Assembly: GCA_011037195.1 (NCBI GenBank)
Contig: JAAEAF010000646.1
Location: 1 to 64,000 of the forward strand
Length of the DNA stretch: 64,000 nt
Origin: Triatoma infestans
Lineage: Eukaryota > Arthropoda > Insecta > Hemiptera > Reduviidae
Direction of reading: 5' to 3'
A program made the translations under genes and the position numbers. The first letter of the stretch is position 1, and every line of letters begins with the position of its first letter. A model generated the notes under the pieces. It saw only the letters and a program-made list of their open reading frames with translations, was not told the DNA's origin and did no database searches. This document shows positions 10,376 to 22,028 of this stretch, piece by piece.

Positions 10376-11480
10376 ATAGAATGTATATCAGTAATAATTA
10401 TATGGATGCGGGGGGCACATTAATAATAAAAATTATACAATTATTAGATATAATAAATAAAATACAAGTATAGATATATTAGATATAATAAAAGTATAAT
10501 AGATATAATTAAATAAAAAAATTTGGTGTTTGATATATTCATATAACATTCTTTATCATTTCCAGATAAGAATCAAAATTAAAATGAAAAAAAAATATAT
10601 AGAATAATTACAAGGAGATGGTTTAAGAAGTTCCTCACATTTTTTATGAATTGTCTATTGTTTTGCAAAACATCAGAATGGGATGGATTAGAATGGATTT
10701 TACTTTTATGACAAGGAAAACCACAATAGATTATATTTTTAGATCACAATGGATTGGATTTTATAGAAGAACTGCCCTGATCATTTCTTAACATCTTATT
10801 TGGAAGTTCCTAGGTGTTAGCTATAGAAGGAATATCTGTAATGCTGAATTCATTGTTTTTTGCAGATTTTATTATTATTAAATCTGGGTGCCTATCGGCC
10901 TGGGACCAAAGCTAATGTGGCTTTTATCCCCTCAAATCATCCCCCTAATTAATCTTGCTAGGTAGTCTGCCGGTTTGTTTCACCGCTAGACATTATCGTA
11001 AAATATCTTTCAGCTCCAACTCTCCCAGGCAATCGCGCGAGGGTGATGCCCTTCCAAATACACGAAACCTACTAGTACCAGCGAAACAGGGACACTAACA
11101 TAAATAGTGATATACCAGTTTCCCTAACTCCATCATAAAAGTTCTGACTACAAGGACTCCTATATTTTGCAAATGACTAGCCACCCATGTGTGTCCAGCA
11201 CTACACCCAAAAGGTCCTCAGTCCTACCCTACTAAGGGATAGGAGGTAGTCTGAAACCCCATGCTTAGTCCCTTTGATAAGTCTTTTAGCCTGGAGGCAT
11301 CCTTGCGTTTCCTTCCAATATTTCTCCAAAACACTCGTTTCCCAAATTTTGCACTGGCCTCTCTTCAGCAAGCATAAATCTTTCGCCTTTTGCTAATATC
11401 TATTATGGGTCTCATTGGATTTCATTATTTATTCTTAGAATAAACAGGTTTGCAAAATGTATGATGTTTAGGCTATTGAG
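10376..11480. other. Intergenic sequence, mostly unassigned
   Basis: The part up to 10860 is very AT-rich with ATA-rich simple sequence. From 10870 to 11400 the sequence is GC-richer and looks like an old mobile-element fragment, but no protein motif could be read. Confidence 0.4.
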
Positions 11481-11499
11481 ATAGAGTTTGCCTAAAGGT

Positions 11500-11895
11500 G
11501 CACTAAATCCCAGTCATCATCATCATCAGTGGCGCTATATTTCATCAGTTTCTGAACTGGCCTCCAAACTAGGTCTCCACCAATCTTATCTGTATTATGC
11601 GTCTGCTCCGCAACTTACAGCTTCTATAGTACCAATCATTGTCATTCTCTATCCGAGCAAAATGTCCCGACCCAAGGAAGCCTTACCATTTTAATAAATT
11701 TTATATCCTGACGTCTATTTCCTTAATTAATCATATAGTTCCTAGTATGTTCAGCGCCTCTATTCTCCTTCCATAGTCTACTGGGCCATAAATTTGGCAA
11801 AGTATCTTAATTTCGAAAGTTTGGAAGGCTCTATCGCTTGCCTACGATATTGTGCATGTTTCGGAGCCATAAATCATGACGGGGCACATTTAAAG
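11500..11895 (-). pseudogene. RTE-like retrotransposon C-terminal fragment
   Basis: The - strand encodes CPVMIYGSETCTIS near 11880, the counterpart of the LLYGCETWTLT motif after the reverse transcriptase. RIEALNILGT and a decayed tail follow, ending in an ATC/ATG repeat at 11516-11527 that would be the 3' simple-sequence end. Stops and frameshifts are frequent. Confidence 0.6.
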
Positions 11896-12239
11896 TTTTA
11901 TATAGTTGGTTACTACTTCTTTATGTATGGAACTGTTAGGAAAATAGGGTTCAGTGAAGATGGGGAGGTTCGATGGAAGGTGGGAGGACAAGAATAGTAT
12001 TACATCTCATACTAGTTTTGGGAACTAACTTCCCCTTTTTAGCCAAAGACCCTAATCCTAACGTACAACCATGTGACATTTTATAGCGTTACTCAGCATA
12101 TGCAAAACACGTATAACATTAATTTTCTACCAATTATTATGAAGGAAACATTAATAAGTCAATTATATTCTAATAATATATATTCGTTTGCAAGAATATA
12201 GAGAGAGATCTAGGTTATTATAGGGGATTATCGCACTGC

Positions 12240-12660
12240 GACCTGAAAGAACTATTGTGCCAACCCCGGACCCTACTCAGTAAACTGCTAGCTTCCAAGC
12301 TGTGTTCTGAAGTTAGAGACAACACTGCCCATCACTGGACAATGAGTTGTAAAGGCTCTTAGCAAGGGCAGCATGCTGGATTCGAATCCGAGACCTCCGC
12401 GTTTCTAATCAGTGCGCTACCACTGAGCTAATCCTTTCCTTCTCCCTTGGCTTAGGCCAATTAATTACAGACGAAGACCCTAGTTTGTGTACTGTGTTTG
12501 TCCTTGTTTGTAAAGAGCAGAGTGTATGTAGTTTAAGTGTATTGTGTGTAGACTGACTGTTCTGAAGAAGTGCATGGAGTACTGAGCTGTGGCAACCCAT
12601 GGGGCCGCTACTCCCCAAGTAACTGCATGAAACAGATACCCGTTGCGGTTCGCGACAATA
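12240..12660 (-). mobile_element. Composite tRNA-derived SINE (SINE-1) with leader, inverted
   Basis: On the - strand the leader (12660-12450, containing catgcagttacttggggagt) runs into the tRNA-like SINE-1 head. The A box lies in ggattagctcagtggtagcg and the B box in ggattcgaatccagcatgct. The unit aligns along its length with 205-606 on the + strand, showing that leader plus SINE was mobilised as one unit or arose by duplication. Confidence 0.65.
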
Positions 12661-12779
12661 TAAATAATTACCAGACAAATTTTTAATTTAAGGTCTTTAA
12701 ATGTTATTGTCTAATGAAGCCCTCTTGGTGCCTTAATCTGAAAAATATAAAATCGCAGACAACTGAAAGAATATTGTCT

Positions 12780-13560
12780 TCAGTAAAAAAATCACGCTAA
12801 CGATTTTCTCCAAACTCGGATTTTAGCAACATAAATAAAATATCATTATTAATGTTATATTGATCTGGTATTTTATTCTTCGTAGCATGCATATTCCTTT
12901 TGTTCCTGCCCGGTTCCGGATTTTCATCCATCGCGATGTTTCTGTTATACTCACACTTGTGTTTAAACACACACACACGTTGTAACATAACCTTATAACC
13001 TCCCGCACATATATAGAATCAACAAACCAACAAGTGTGAGTGTAATAAACAAATTGCGTTGAAGTGAACTCTTTACACTAACTTACTGAATTTGCTCTGA
13101 TGATGTATGAAAATCTGAAACTGGTTAGGAACAAATGGAATATGCATGCTACGATGGATAAAATATTAGATGTTATCCAGCATTGAGAAACCCATCGACA
13201 TATTCAATATTATGTTGATGATACAATCGTATAATAAACAGAAATGACACTTTAGAGAAATCATAACCTGGATCTTCCCCCCCCCCCAATAACTCTCTCC
13301 TCTCAAATAAATTTTCATAGAAAAATGATTCATATAATGTATATTAATATAAAGTTTAGAGAAAATCAATTGTATTGTTTTCATAAAAAACGCAAACTAA
13401 AACATACTAAAGAACCTATTCAGAAAAATGATACTTCCGGTTGACCGATTTCTGATCATACCTGCATTGTCTCCTTCCTGGCCATTTTTCTTAGAACGAA
13501 TATCATATATGAGCTTTGTACTATTATCTTTTGCAGCCTAATTTCTAAAAAATTACTTTT
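12780..13560. repeat. Family S remnants with an inserted family Z foldback
   Basis: Family S segments flank the region: acgattttctccaaactcgg near 12799, and aatgacactttagagaaatc to cacttccggttgaccgattt-like sequence at 13222-13450. Between them, 12865-13200 is a family Z foldback. Its two arms both contain gaatatgcatgctacg, once on each strand, with a G/T-rich tip near 12960-13080. The right arm carries ctgatgatgtatgaaaatct. Confidence 0.55.
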
Positions 13561-13624
13561 CCGTACTAATGGCCCTTAAAATTATACTATTTTTGGTCAA
13601 CGCTCAATTTTGTTTAGTAGAATC

Positions 13625-13781
13625 CAGTGGTGGCCCGTGAAGTTGGCAAGTGGGGTGCTGCATGAGTAAAACGAACATATTTAAATTATTCAATCCAATT
13701 TAATTAAAAATAAATTCAGATGGATATTTTTTTAAGATATATTCGGTTACACAGAAAAACATGACTTCTCAAATAATCACT

Positions 13782-13783
<2 letters not shown>
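13625..13783 (+). repeat. Repeat family X, left part (split by retrotransposon)
   Basis: The segment begins with cagtggtggcccgtgaagtt and matches the family X copy starting near 39479 (gtggtggccggtgaagttgg). The match continues on the far side of the 7-kb retrotransposon from 20790. The CAGTGG start resembles hAT-type termini. Confidence 0.6.
13772..13783. repeat. Target site duplication, left copy
   Basis: The 12-mer aataatcactaa directly precedes the poly(T) tract and is repeated at 20778-20789 directly after the other end of the element. Confidence 0.85.

Positions 13784-13828
<45 letters not shown>
13784..13828 (-). other. Poly(A) tail of element I (T run on + strand)
   Basis: An uninterrupted run of about 45 T lies between the target duplication and the first unique base of the element's 3' UTR. 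It is the expected tail of target-primed reverse transcription, and its length suggests a fairly young insertion. Confidence 0.85.
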
Positions 13829-13829
<1 letters not shown>

Positions 13830-14357
13830 GCGCATCGACTGCCATGGTCATTAGCGCCACCCTAATTGTATTCCTTCATGATCTGTGGCCACTCGAGCCG
13901 GGATGGCACACTAATCTATGTGGCTTCCACACACTACACCTTGTCTAGCTCTAGCAAGGAGGGTGGAGCTCTAGATTGTCGAATGCTTTTCCACACATCC
14001 CCTCTTATATCATCAAGCTAGTCGACGAGGGGTAGTGTGGAATATTGTTTGTGCCATCCCTCAGACTACTAAAACAGGATTTGGAGATTTGGGCAAAACT
14101 AAAACACTTTTTTAACCATAAATTGCATTATACACATATTATCCACATAAGTAATAACATTGTTATGTAACCGATCTTAAGGAGGCTATTTGTAATACAA
14201 CTAAATGAGTGGTGCAGTACTTTTAACAAATTTTCCGGCACCCCTCTAATGGACTAATACTAAAATGAACTAAACCTAATGGGGTTGAAATACTTTTATA
14301 AAATTTCTTTCAACCCCTGGATAAAAGCCTAAACTAAACATTCATACTAACTTTCTC

Positions 14358-14500
14358 GCCAATAAATACATACACTCTACGAATACATTCAAGCCAATAA
14401 ATACATTCAAGCTAATAAATACATTCACGCCAATAAATACATTCAAGCTAATAAATACATTCACGCCAATAAATACATTCATGCTAATAAATACATTAAG
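14358..14500 (-). repeat. Minisatellite in element I 3' UTR
   Basis: About seven tandem copies of a unit of roughly 18 bp based on ccaataaatacattcaagct, alternating between cacgcc/aagct-type variants. It lies between the ORF2 stop and the tail. Confidence 0.8.
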
Positions 14501-14627
14501 ACTGCACATTCACACAAGGGGAAAGTACTCGATATTCCTTTCCCCTTTAAAATAATAAACTAACCTAATTGGGTGAAGTACTCGATATTCCTTCGCCCAG
14601 TCTACTTAACCTAACTTGACTACTAGT

Positions 14628-17600
14628 CTAAATACTACTATACACATTAATATCTTTTAAATAATTAAATAGCCTCCTTATGTAAGGAGAACCCTCTTGC
14701 AATATAGCGCGCTTGTCATGTGGCAGGCCCGCTCTTTCTCTCTGAGTACGCAATGCCTGACACCCTTCCAACACGTGCGCCACTGTTAGCCTTTCGCGGC
14801 AACGAGAGCACCTCGGTCTTCTTTCACCAACAAGGAGGTGCCCGTGTGTTGCACGTGTGTGCCCAATCCTTAGCCTCGTCAGTATCACTGATTCATGCCG
14901 CGGGTAATTCTCGACTACATTACCTCGTACACGTGGTTTAATATCTTTTAACTTTTCATTTGTGTTATCCCACTGTACTTGCCATTTTCTATGTATAGTA
15001 TATTTCATATAAGTTTGTATGTCAGTGGGTCGCACAGGGATGACATCTTCAGTATATGTAGAGGCCGCTCTTTTGGCCGCCTCGTCCGCCCGTTCATTAC
15101 CAGATATTCCGATATGACCTGGTACCCAGGCGAACGTCACCCCTTGACCACATGCACTTAGTAACTGTAATAGTTTGTATATATTTATGACCATTGGGTC
15201 TGTCGAGAATTTATCCCGGAGAGCCATAATTGCACTTAGAGAGTCAGTCAATATTAGAGCTTTTTTATATTCGTTATTTTTGACTAATTCCATGGCCTGG
15301 CAGATAGCGTACATTTCCGCCGTGTACACTGATGCATATTGAGGGAGTTTCCAACTAAGGGTAACACCTCTGTGTACACAGCGCTTCCCACGCCGCCTCC
15401 ATCTTCGACCCATCCGTAAAGATAGGTCGGTAGTCATTATAAAAACCTAGAATTTCTAGCAATTTTTGTCTATAGACAACGGGTGGTGTTTCTTCTTTTT
15501 TATGTACTGCCAGGTCCATGCGAACGCTTGCGGAGGGTAATAACCAGGGAGGGGAGGGCGCAAAGACCCAACCCACGACCAGGTCAAATTCTATGCCCTC
15601 CGCTTCTAATAATTCCTTAGCCCTTAACCCGAGGGGTCGCGTCCGTGTGCGTTGTTGGCTAAATTCTTCCACGTGTTGGCTCTCGAATATGGTGGGGAAT
15701 AAGGGATGGAATCGCTTTCCCCATATTCCGGCAGTGTAGGTCAAGGTGAGTTGTTCTCTCCGAAGCTGAGGAGGCAGCATCCCCGACTCTACATAGAGGC
15801 TTTGCAAAGGACTGGTTCGAAAGGCGCCTGTGAACAATCTTATTCCTTTATTGTAAATTCTGTCCAACAATCTCAGGCGTGACTTGCGCGCGGAACTAAA
15901 AAACTGGAGCTCCATATTCTAATCTAGAGCGGGTAAGTGTGATAAAAATGCGTTTCAAAATTTCCCGCTCCGTTCCCCATTTATAACTACCAAGAAATTT
16001 TAATATATCGAGGGTTCTCCTTGCCTTATTGTACGCATAATCTATATGATCCTGCCAAGACAATTTTGTATCGAATATGAGGCCTAGGAAACGTACGCTC
16101 TCTTTATACTGAATTGGTGTGCTTCTTAAATATAAAGTTGGGGGTGTATGTTCGTGGCGTAATCTACAAAAGTGTAAGCACATCGTTTTTGCAACAGAAA
16201 ATTTAAAGCCGTTCCTTTCAGCCTCTTCAGCCACTCTGTCCACTGCCTGTTGTAGGGTTTCCCCGACCTCACCTACATCACTTCCGGACAAATAAATGGC
16301 GAGGTCATCGACATATAAAGATACTTGAACTGGGTCGCCTACAACTACGGCTAGATTATTTACCGCCATCGTGAATAATGTTACACTTAAAACCGACCCC
16401 TGTGGTATTCCGTTATCTAAAACATGTGGGTCCGACAGGACGGACCCTAGGCGCACTCGGAACCTTCGTGATTCAAGAAAACCACGGAGGAACCTCGGCA
16501 ATTTCCCTCTAAACCCCCACTCGTGACACTTTCGCAGGATCGCATGTCTCCAAGTTGTATCATAGGCCTTCTCGAGGTCAAAGAGCACGGCCAGCACGTG
16601 CTCCCTACGCATAAATGCGTTTTGCACGTAGACCTCAAGGCGGCTCATCTGATCCAACGTGGAACGATACCTGCGAAATCCAGCTTGATGCTGGCTGTAA
16701 AGTCCTCTCGTTTCTAACATATACACTAATCTATAATTAATTATAGATTCGAGGACCCTACTCAAGCAGGTGGTCAACGAAATAGGTCTGTAGCAGAGGG
16801 TTTACAAGGGTCTTTTCCTTCTTTAGGGATCGGTATAATGACTGCTTCCCGCCAACCATCAGGATATTGGCCGGTTTCCCATATGCTGTTGTACAATCGG
16901 AGAAGGCTTTCCTTCCCAGCTGCGTTCATGTTTTTAATCATAGCATATGGGATCCCATCCAAACCTGGAGCAGTATCTTTACATTTCTTTAAAGCATATT
17001 CTAATTCTTGTATGGTCAGCGGTTCATTATATGTTTCATCGATGGCGGTTTCAAAGTCGAGTGGCTGTTGCTCCGCGTCACCTTTTCGCCGGAGAAATTC
17101 TGCCGAGTAACCCTCTGAGCTGGACACTTGAGAAAAATGTCCCAGCCAAGGCCTCAGCCACATCTACCGACTCGGTGACGACGACATCATTGATTTTTAG
17201 TATGGGTATCGACGGGGTTCTGCGACTGCCAGCAAGGGCTCTTATTTTATCCCACACCTCTTTTAGTGTTGACGATGTCGAAATCTTCGACACATATGAG
17301 GTGAGGGTTGCTTTTTTTGTTTCTTTAATTATACACCTTTCCTTGGCTCTCAGTCTTTTAAATTTGATTAAATTTTCCTCCGTCGGATACCTTTTGAACT
17401 TATTTAGGGCCCGCTTTTTAGCTGCATTAGCTGCTTTACATTCCGGGGTCCACCAGGGGACAGGTGGTCTTGCCCATCATTGGTATAGATTCCCCGGCAG
17501 CTTCAAGTAGTGCTGCTGCAAAATTTCTTGCGTCGAGAGTGACATCCCCTGTTAAGTGTGGTGTCACTATTCTAGCGGAATAAGCGGGCCAATTTGCCTT

Positions 17601-18299
17601 TTTGATGTCGTATCTCCAGGGCGTTGTAAATTCTGACCTGGAGATGGAGCTCGATACTAAAATTGGGTAATGGGCACTATGAAATAGTTCCTCTAGTGTG
17701 GTCCATGCCAAATGAGCTGCAATGGTGGGCGTTGCAACACTCAGGTCGATCGCACTGAAGGTTCCTGAGTGGGCATTAAATCGTGTTCCTACACCACTGT
17801 TGAGGAGCATCATGTGAGCGTTATCTATAATCTCCTCAAGAGCTCTGCCCCGCGCATCAGTTCTGTCTGAACCCCACCAGGTGTTGTGACAGTTGAAGTC
17901 ACCCATCAACAACACCGGGGCAGGGAGTTGCGCGAGCAGGTTCTCCAGATCACTTCTCCGCCAGAATATATCTGGGAGGTAAATACTAACTAAAGTGATC
18001 TGCAATGGTGTAGTTAGACGCACGGCCACGGCTTGTAAATTAGATTGAAGTGATAGCCGTCTGCAGGGGATATTGTCCCGAACACAGACAGCCACACCAC
18101 CGTGCGCCCTCCCACCAGGGGCAGGTTGCACCTCTTTACTATGTATGATGTACCCAGGGATTCGAATAAGTTGCCCCGGGCGAATCTTCGTTTCCTGGAG
18201 GCACAACCCAAATGGACGGTATTCCGCCACCATTCGACGTAACCCTTCCATATTACTAATGTAGCCCCGCATGTTCCATTGAATGACAGACTCACACAT
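14628..18299 (-). pseudogene. Element I ORF2: endonuclease, reverse transcriptase, RNase H (frameshifted)
   Basis: The probable start is the methionine at 18299 (MCESVIQWNMRG), matching the sister element. The endonuclease (18299 to about 17600) shows LQETK, GDFNCHNTWWG and SAIDLS, but its SDH motif reads SAHYP, so a catalytic aspartate is lost. The reverse transcriptase (about 17000-15900) shows FDLEKAYDTTW, GIPQGSVLS and YVDD. RNase H (about 15350-15050) shows AEMYAI, LTDSLSA and GNERADEAAK. A C-terminal zinc finger near 14800 reads CSRCRERLTVAHVLEGC. The frame changes near 17465, 17160, 16775, 15910 and 15400, so no full-length protein can be made. The gap after ORF1 is about 185 nt. Confidence 0.88.
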
Positions 18300-18484
18300 A
18301 ACGATGTTTAGTTGAGACCACACTTGGCAGGATCTTTCCAAAACTATTTACAGAAATGGTATTTGCAGATTTAGGTATCTTTAAATATGTATTAAAAATA
18401 TGTGTATAATGACTTAGATACATGGATGGAATTATATAATTTTTTAAAATTGACAATTGACTAATTCTTTTATTCACTTTAGAT

Positions 18485-20200
18485 CTAATCTGTAGCACAC
18501 TGTTTCCGAGGTTTCCCTTTAGGCCAACCTCTTTTTCTGCGTCTCGGAGGGTGGTCGGATTGATTTCCGCTCTCCGATTCTGAGGCATCAATATCCGTCC
18601 CCAGCAGCTGCCATTGCTGTCTCTGGGGGCGGACGCCTTGGTTGGAAGAGGACGTTTGTCCTCCAGTAGATATAATCCGCCCCCTCCCAATCTCTACAGG
18701 ACGAGGGGGAGGCAGCATCAATGTCGAAACTTTCCTCCTGGGGGAGCGTTTCGGTGGGCTCACCACCTTCCACTCCCCTTCAGAGGAAATAGTTGGCTTA
18801 GGCGGGATGAGTCCCACCTTTAGATTACTCCCACTGATAGCGGGAGTAGTTTTCGATAGCCTTTCGGCTATCGGTGCCCCTAGAGGGGCTTTTTGTTTAG
18901 GTGGTAGGATTTCTCCCACCTTTACTATAGCTCCCTTTAAGGCCAGGGAGGGGCCATACACTGGTTGCCCTGAATTATTCGAGGGAGCTGAAATACTGTG
19001 TGCTACTGGTAGGGGCGCCCTCATCTTATCAGAATATGAAAACTCTTTCGTTACATAAGATTTGCTTTCAACAATCGCCCTTGCCTCATGATAGGGCAAT
19101 TGTTGAAGTGTTTTTACTTTCTGAATCTCTTTCTCTTTCACAAGAGTAGGGCACCCCGGGGATCTGGCATTGTGCTCTCCGCCACAATTTATACATATTA
19201 TTGGTGGTGTGCATTCTCCCTCATGTTGAATTTTGCCGCATTCGCATACTGCTTCGGGAGCTTTGCACTTTGCTGAAGTGTGCCCGAACCTTTGACATTT
19301 GAAGCATCTGAGGTTTGACATTTGAGATGGTATGTAGGGGCGCACTTTCAGTTTATAGAATGCGGCGTCTACAGATTGTGGCGGTTTCGGTCGGTCAAAT
19401 GTGAGGACAAGAGAAGCAGTATCCACTAAGGATCCATCCTGCCTCCTTTTAATCCTCCTCACCTCTGTTACACCCTGGTCAGCCAGTCCCTCTTTTATAT
19501 CATCGATGGTGCTATTAAGAAAGTCCCGACATGTGATCACCCCCTGCGATGTATTCAGTCGCTTGTGGGGACTTGTTTCTAACTCTGCATCCATGTATCT
19601 TTGCAGTTTCATAATTGATTCAACTTGAGTGCGGTTATTCGCCTCTATACAGATGGAGCCATCATTAAGTTTCCTCACACTTTTTGTTTTGCCCAAATGA
19701 CTTTTTATAAATTTGAATAATTTGAAGCTGCATTCGTTGGTGAATGTACCTTCTTTCTTTTTAATAACAAAAAATCTACCCCAGTTGTCTTCATCCAGAT
19801 TTAGAAATATCTTCATATGTTCTTCATTTCCAACATGGTTGCCGCCCCTGGCTTTCTTCCTCGGCGGGGAAGAGGGGTTATAGGGTTGCAGGGTTATCTG
19901 CAAGTCCGACAGTTTTTTTCCTTTTGTAGAGTCCATATCCGCGCCTTGTTCGTTGCCATTTATTCCAGTTGGTTGGGAAGTAGATGAGGTGATGGGAATG
20001 GTATTAGGTAAAGGAAGGAAAGAGGAAGATGGATTGTTTGTTATTGGGAGGGGATGGGTTGAAAGGGAAGAAGTTGGTGGGCTAGGCCCAGAAAAATTTA
20101 AATGATTATCCATATTAATCATTAATAATTCGTCGAGGTGCGTGGTCCCGCCTCCACGGACGCTCAAATGGATCCGGTTACTTTCCGGATGGACCATCAC
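18485..20200 (-). CDS. Element I ORF1, gag-like nucleic-acid-binding protein
   Basis: The frame is open for 571 codons and ends KQCATD. The first methionine gives the longest frame, but the methionine near 20110 (MDNHLNF) is equally plausible because the sister element lacks the extra N-terminal part. A proline- and serine-rich N-terminus leads to ITLQPYNPSSPPRKKARGGN, a basic segment shared with the sister element. A gag-like core follows, then three zinc knuckles around residues 297-345: CFKCQRFGHTSAKC, a variant CECGKIQHEGEC, and CINCGGEHNARSPGC. The C-terminus is basic. The product would coat the element RNA. It is intact, unlike ORF2. Confidence 0.88.
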   Translation of the reverse strand: MMVHPESNRIHLSVRGGGTTHLDELLMINMDNHLNFSGPSPPTSSLSTHPLPITNNPSSSFLPLPNTIPITSSTSQPTGINGNEQGADMDSTKGKKLSDLQITLQPYNPSSPPRKKARGGNHVGNEEHMKIFLNLDEDNWGRFFVIKKKEGTFTNECSFKLFKFIKSHLGKTKSVRKLNDGSICIEANNRTQVESIMKLQRYMDAELETSPHKRLNTSQGVITCRDFLNSTIDDIKEGLADQGVTEVRRIKRRQDGSLVDTASLVLTFDRPKPPQSVDAAFYKLKVRPYIPSQMSNLRCFKCQRFGHTSAKCKAPEAVCECGKIQHEGECTPPIICINCGGEHNARSPGCPTLVKEKEIQKVKTLQQLPYHEARAIVESKSYVTKEFSYSDKMRAPLPVAHSISAPSNNSGQPVYGPSLALKGAIVKVGEILPPKQKAPLGAPIAERLSKTTPAISGSNLKVGLIPPKPTISSEGEWKVVSPPKRSPRRKVSTLMLPPPRPVEIGRGRIISTGGQTSSSNQGVRPQRQQWQLLGTDIDASESESGNQSDHPPRRRKRGWPKGKPRKQCATD

Positions 20201-20777
20201 ACCCCGATATAGTCAGGTGCCACGGAAGACAACGTTCCAATACCGAAGTATTGACCCGGGACCCCGTGGCCCCCTTCCTAACCCTAGGAACCCGTCTGAG
20301 GCGGAATTCCCTAGCCTTCCTGGAGTCGGGCTAACCCCCAGGTAGAGCTCTCGGGTGAAGCCGAGGCCAAAGACATGTGTTGGGATCGGACGCCCGCAGG
20401 TCGTCGTCTCCCTCAATGCCCAGGATCCCCTTTTCCACCCTAGCCCCAAAGCCTCGTGCCGGCAAGCACGAGGGAGAGATATTTATACTCCGAGCTCTCA
20501 ACGAGTGCGTGTCCTTGTTCATGCAGTGGGTGTGTTCGTCTGTAAAGTGTCGAGTGTTCAGGTGTAAGTGAGTGTGTGTGGTGGGGAGCTCAAGTTTACC
20601 TGTGGGTGCGCTGTACCCAAGTAGTTGCACACATCAACTACCTCTGCAGGTCCTATGTGTAGTGTGTAGTGTTAAGGGTGTCAGTATGAGTGTATATTGT
20701 AGTGTTGTTAGGCTGGGAAACCCGCAGGGACGCCTAGATCCCTGAAGAAGTGGCTAGTCCACTTCCCCCTACGGGGC
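20201..20777 (-). promoter_or_regulatory. Element I 5' untranslated region
   Basis: The 5' UTR is about 580 nt and GC-rich compared with its surroundings. It starts ccccgtagggggaagtggac on the - strand, directly inside the target duplication. It contains gcaactacttgggtacagcg, related to the leader half of the composite SINE-1 copies. Promoter activity is inferred only because such elements carry internal promoters. Confidence 0.55.
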
Positions 20778-20789
20778 AATAATCACTAA
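20778..20789. repeat. Target site duplication, right copy
   Basis: aataatcactaa is identical to 13772-13783 and marks the 5' end of the - strand retrotransposon. Confidence 0.85.
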
Positions 20790-21650
20790 TACTCAAATAA
20801 TAATAACTATTAATAATAATAACTATTAAAAAAAAGATTAATTAAATTATTTGAATATAAAATCCATTGATCGAGTTTTAGCTTCATATAATTTTTTGAA
20901 TAACTTTCTCATTAAAATTATTTATTTGATAAATCATTACTAACCGCTATTTGCTGAATTATAATATTAGGAATGGAAAGACCTTTGTTTTTTAATTCCA
21001 ATTTTTTCGAGTAATGCCAATTGATTGTTTAGAATTTTTTTTTAGATTCAACACTAACATTGATCTTGATAAAACCTATTAAATAATATTTATTTTATTG
21101 TATATTTTTATTCTATTAAAAAAAATATAAAATCGAATACAATTACAATCAACGCTGCCCGGCAAGCATCTACAACAGCACTAATTGGGTCACATTATTA
21201 ACGCAAACGAAGCTTGTCGGAAATAACCGAATATGACAATTTTTTTGACACTGCGAATTGGGCAGCATCAACATCAAGCAACATTTGTTGAAATAATTCT
21301 TTTTTAAAAAACAGATTTATTAATGGTATTTAAATAATAATTATGCAAAGATATTAATATATTATTTTTTTTCATAAATTTAAAAAGTAATTTTTGTAGT
21401 TATTTTCTAGGGTTGCTGCAGTATCGCAGCACTTATGAGCCGAAAATTGTACTAATAGTACTAATAGGCCGAAAATCTTATTAATTAATGACATGAGAGA
21501 TACTGTCTGCAAATTAGCCTTCATTGAATGCATATAAAATATAATCTAGAAGTTTCGAAATAACTCAAAAAAATAAGGCAGTACATAGGCCACTTAATGG
21601 GCCAATTTGTCCCGAAAAAATTTCACATCAACGCTGTATTAGAAAAAGAA
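20790..21650 (+). repeat. Repeat family X, right part
   Basis: The sequence continues family X after the element I insertion. It matches 39560-40440 through modules such as ttatttgataaatcattactaaccgct, cttgtcggaaataaccgaat, gacatgagagatactgtctg and gggccaatttgtccc. No open reading frame is evident. Confidence 0.65.
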
Positions 21651-22028
21651 ACGCCATCACTGAAGCTCATGAAATCTCCAATCGCAGAAATGACATCAAA
21701 TTTTAGACATTTTAGTATTTTGTATTTAATAATATACTGGATAATCACATAAATTTAATATTGTATCGAGTATATGGAAAATTAACACTTCTAGAAAAAG
21801 TTACCTTCAAGAAAAAACTTGAAAAACAAGCAGCAAGACACACACACACACACACACATACATATACATACATACATATACAGACCATACGTTAAAAATT
21901 ATTTTTTGCGTTTCAAGGTACCTATCTCGTAACTTGTACAAAGGAAAGCCCTCTATTCAGAGTATTGGTGTAGTGGTTATGAGTATGGACTTGTAACTGA
22001 GAGTCATACATGACAGTAATAATGTCCC
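21651..22028. other. AT-rich sequence with CA/TACA microsatellite
   Basis: A simple-sequence tract of CA followed by TACATA repeats lies at about 21838-21882. Nothing else was recognised. Confidence 0.5.

Larger units (their letters stand above)
13784..20777 (-). mobile_element. Near-complete non-LTR retrotransposon (element I), RNase H-bearing I/R1-like group
   Basis: The element is about 7.0 kb, bounded by a 12-bp target site duplication and ending in poly(A), seen as the T run 13784-13828. Read 5' to 3' on the - strand it has a 5' UTR of about 580 nt, ORF1 with three zinc knuckles, then ORF2 with endonuclease, reverse transcriptase, RNase H and a C-terminal zinc finger, and a 3' UTR of about 840 nt containing a minisatellite. 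ORF1 is open, whereas ORF2 has at least four or five frame changes and a lost endonuclease aspartate, so it is immobile on its own. It inserted into repeat family X. The sister element at 59793 is its closest relative in the window. Clade placement comes from domain order only. Confidence 0.9.

Noticed and set aside
14358..14500. Regularly spaced repeats resembling a CRISPR array
   Set aside because: Units are directly tandem without unique spacers, in an insect retrotransposon 3' UTR.
16947..17510. 187-codon open frame on the + strand
   Set aside because: It runs antisense to the linker and reverse transcriptase of element I and has no domain of its own.
18642..19058. 138-codon open frame on the + strand
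   Set aside because: It is antisense to the proline-rich C-terminus of element I ORF1; low complexity keeps stops rare.
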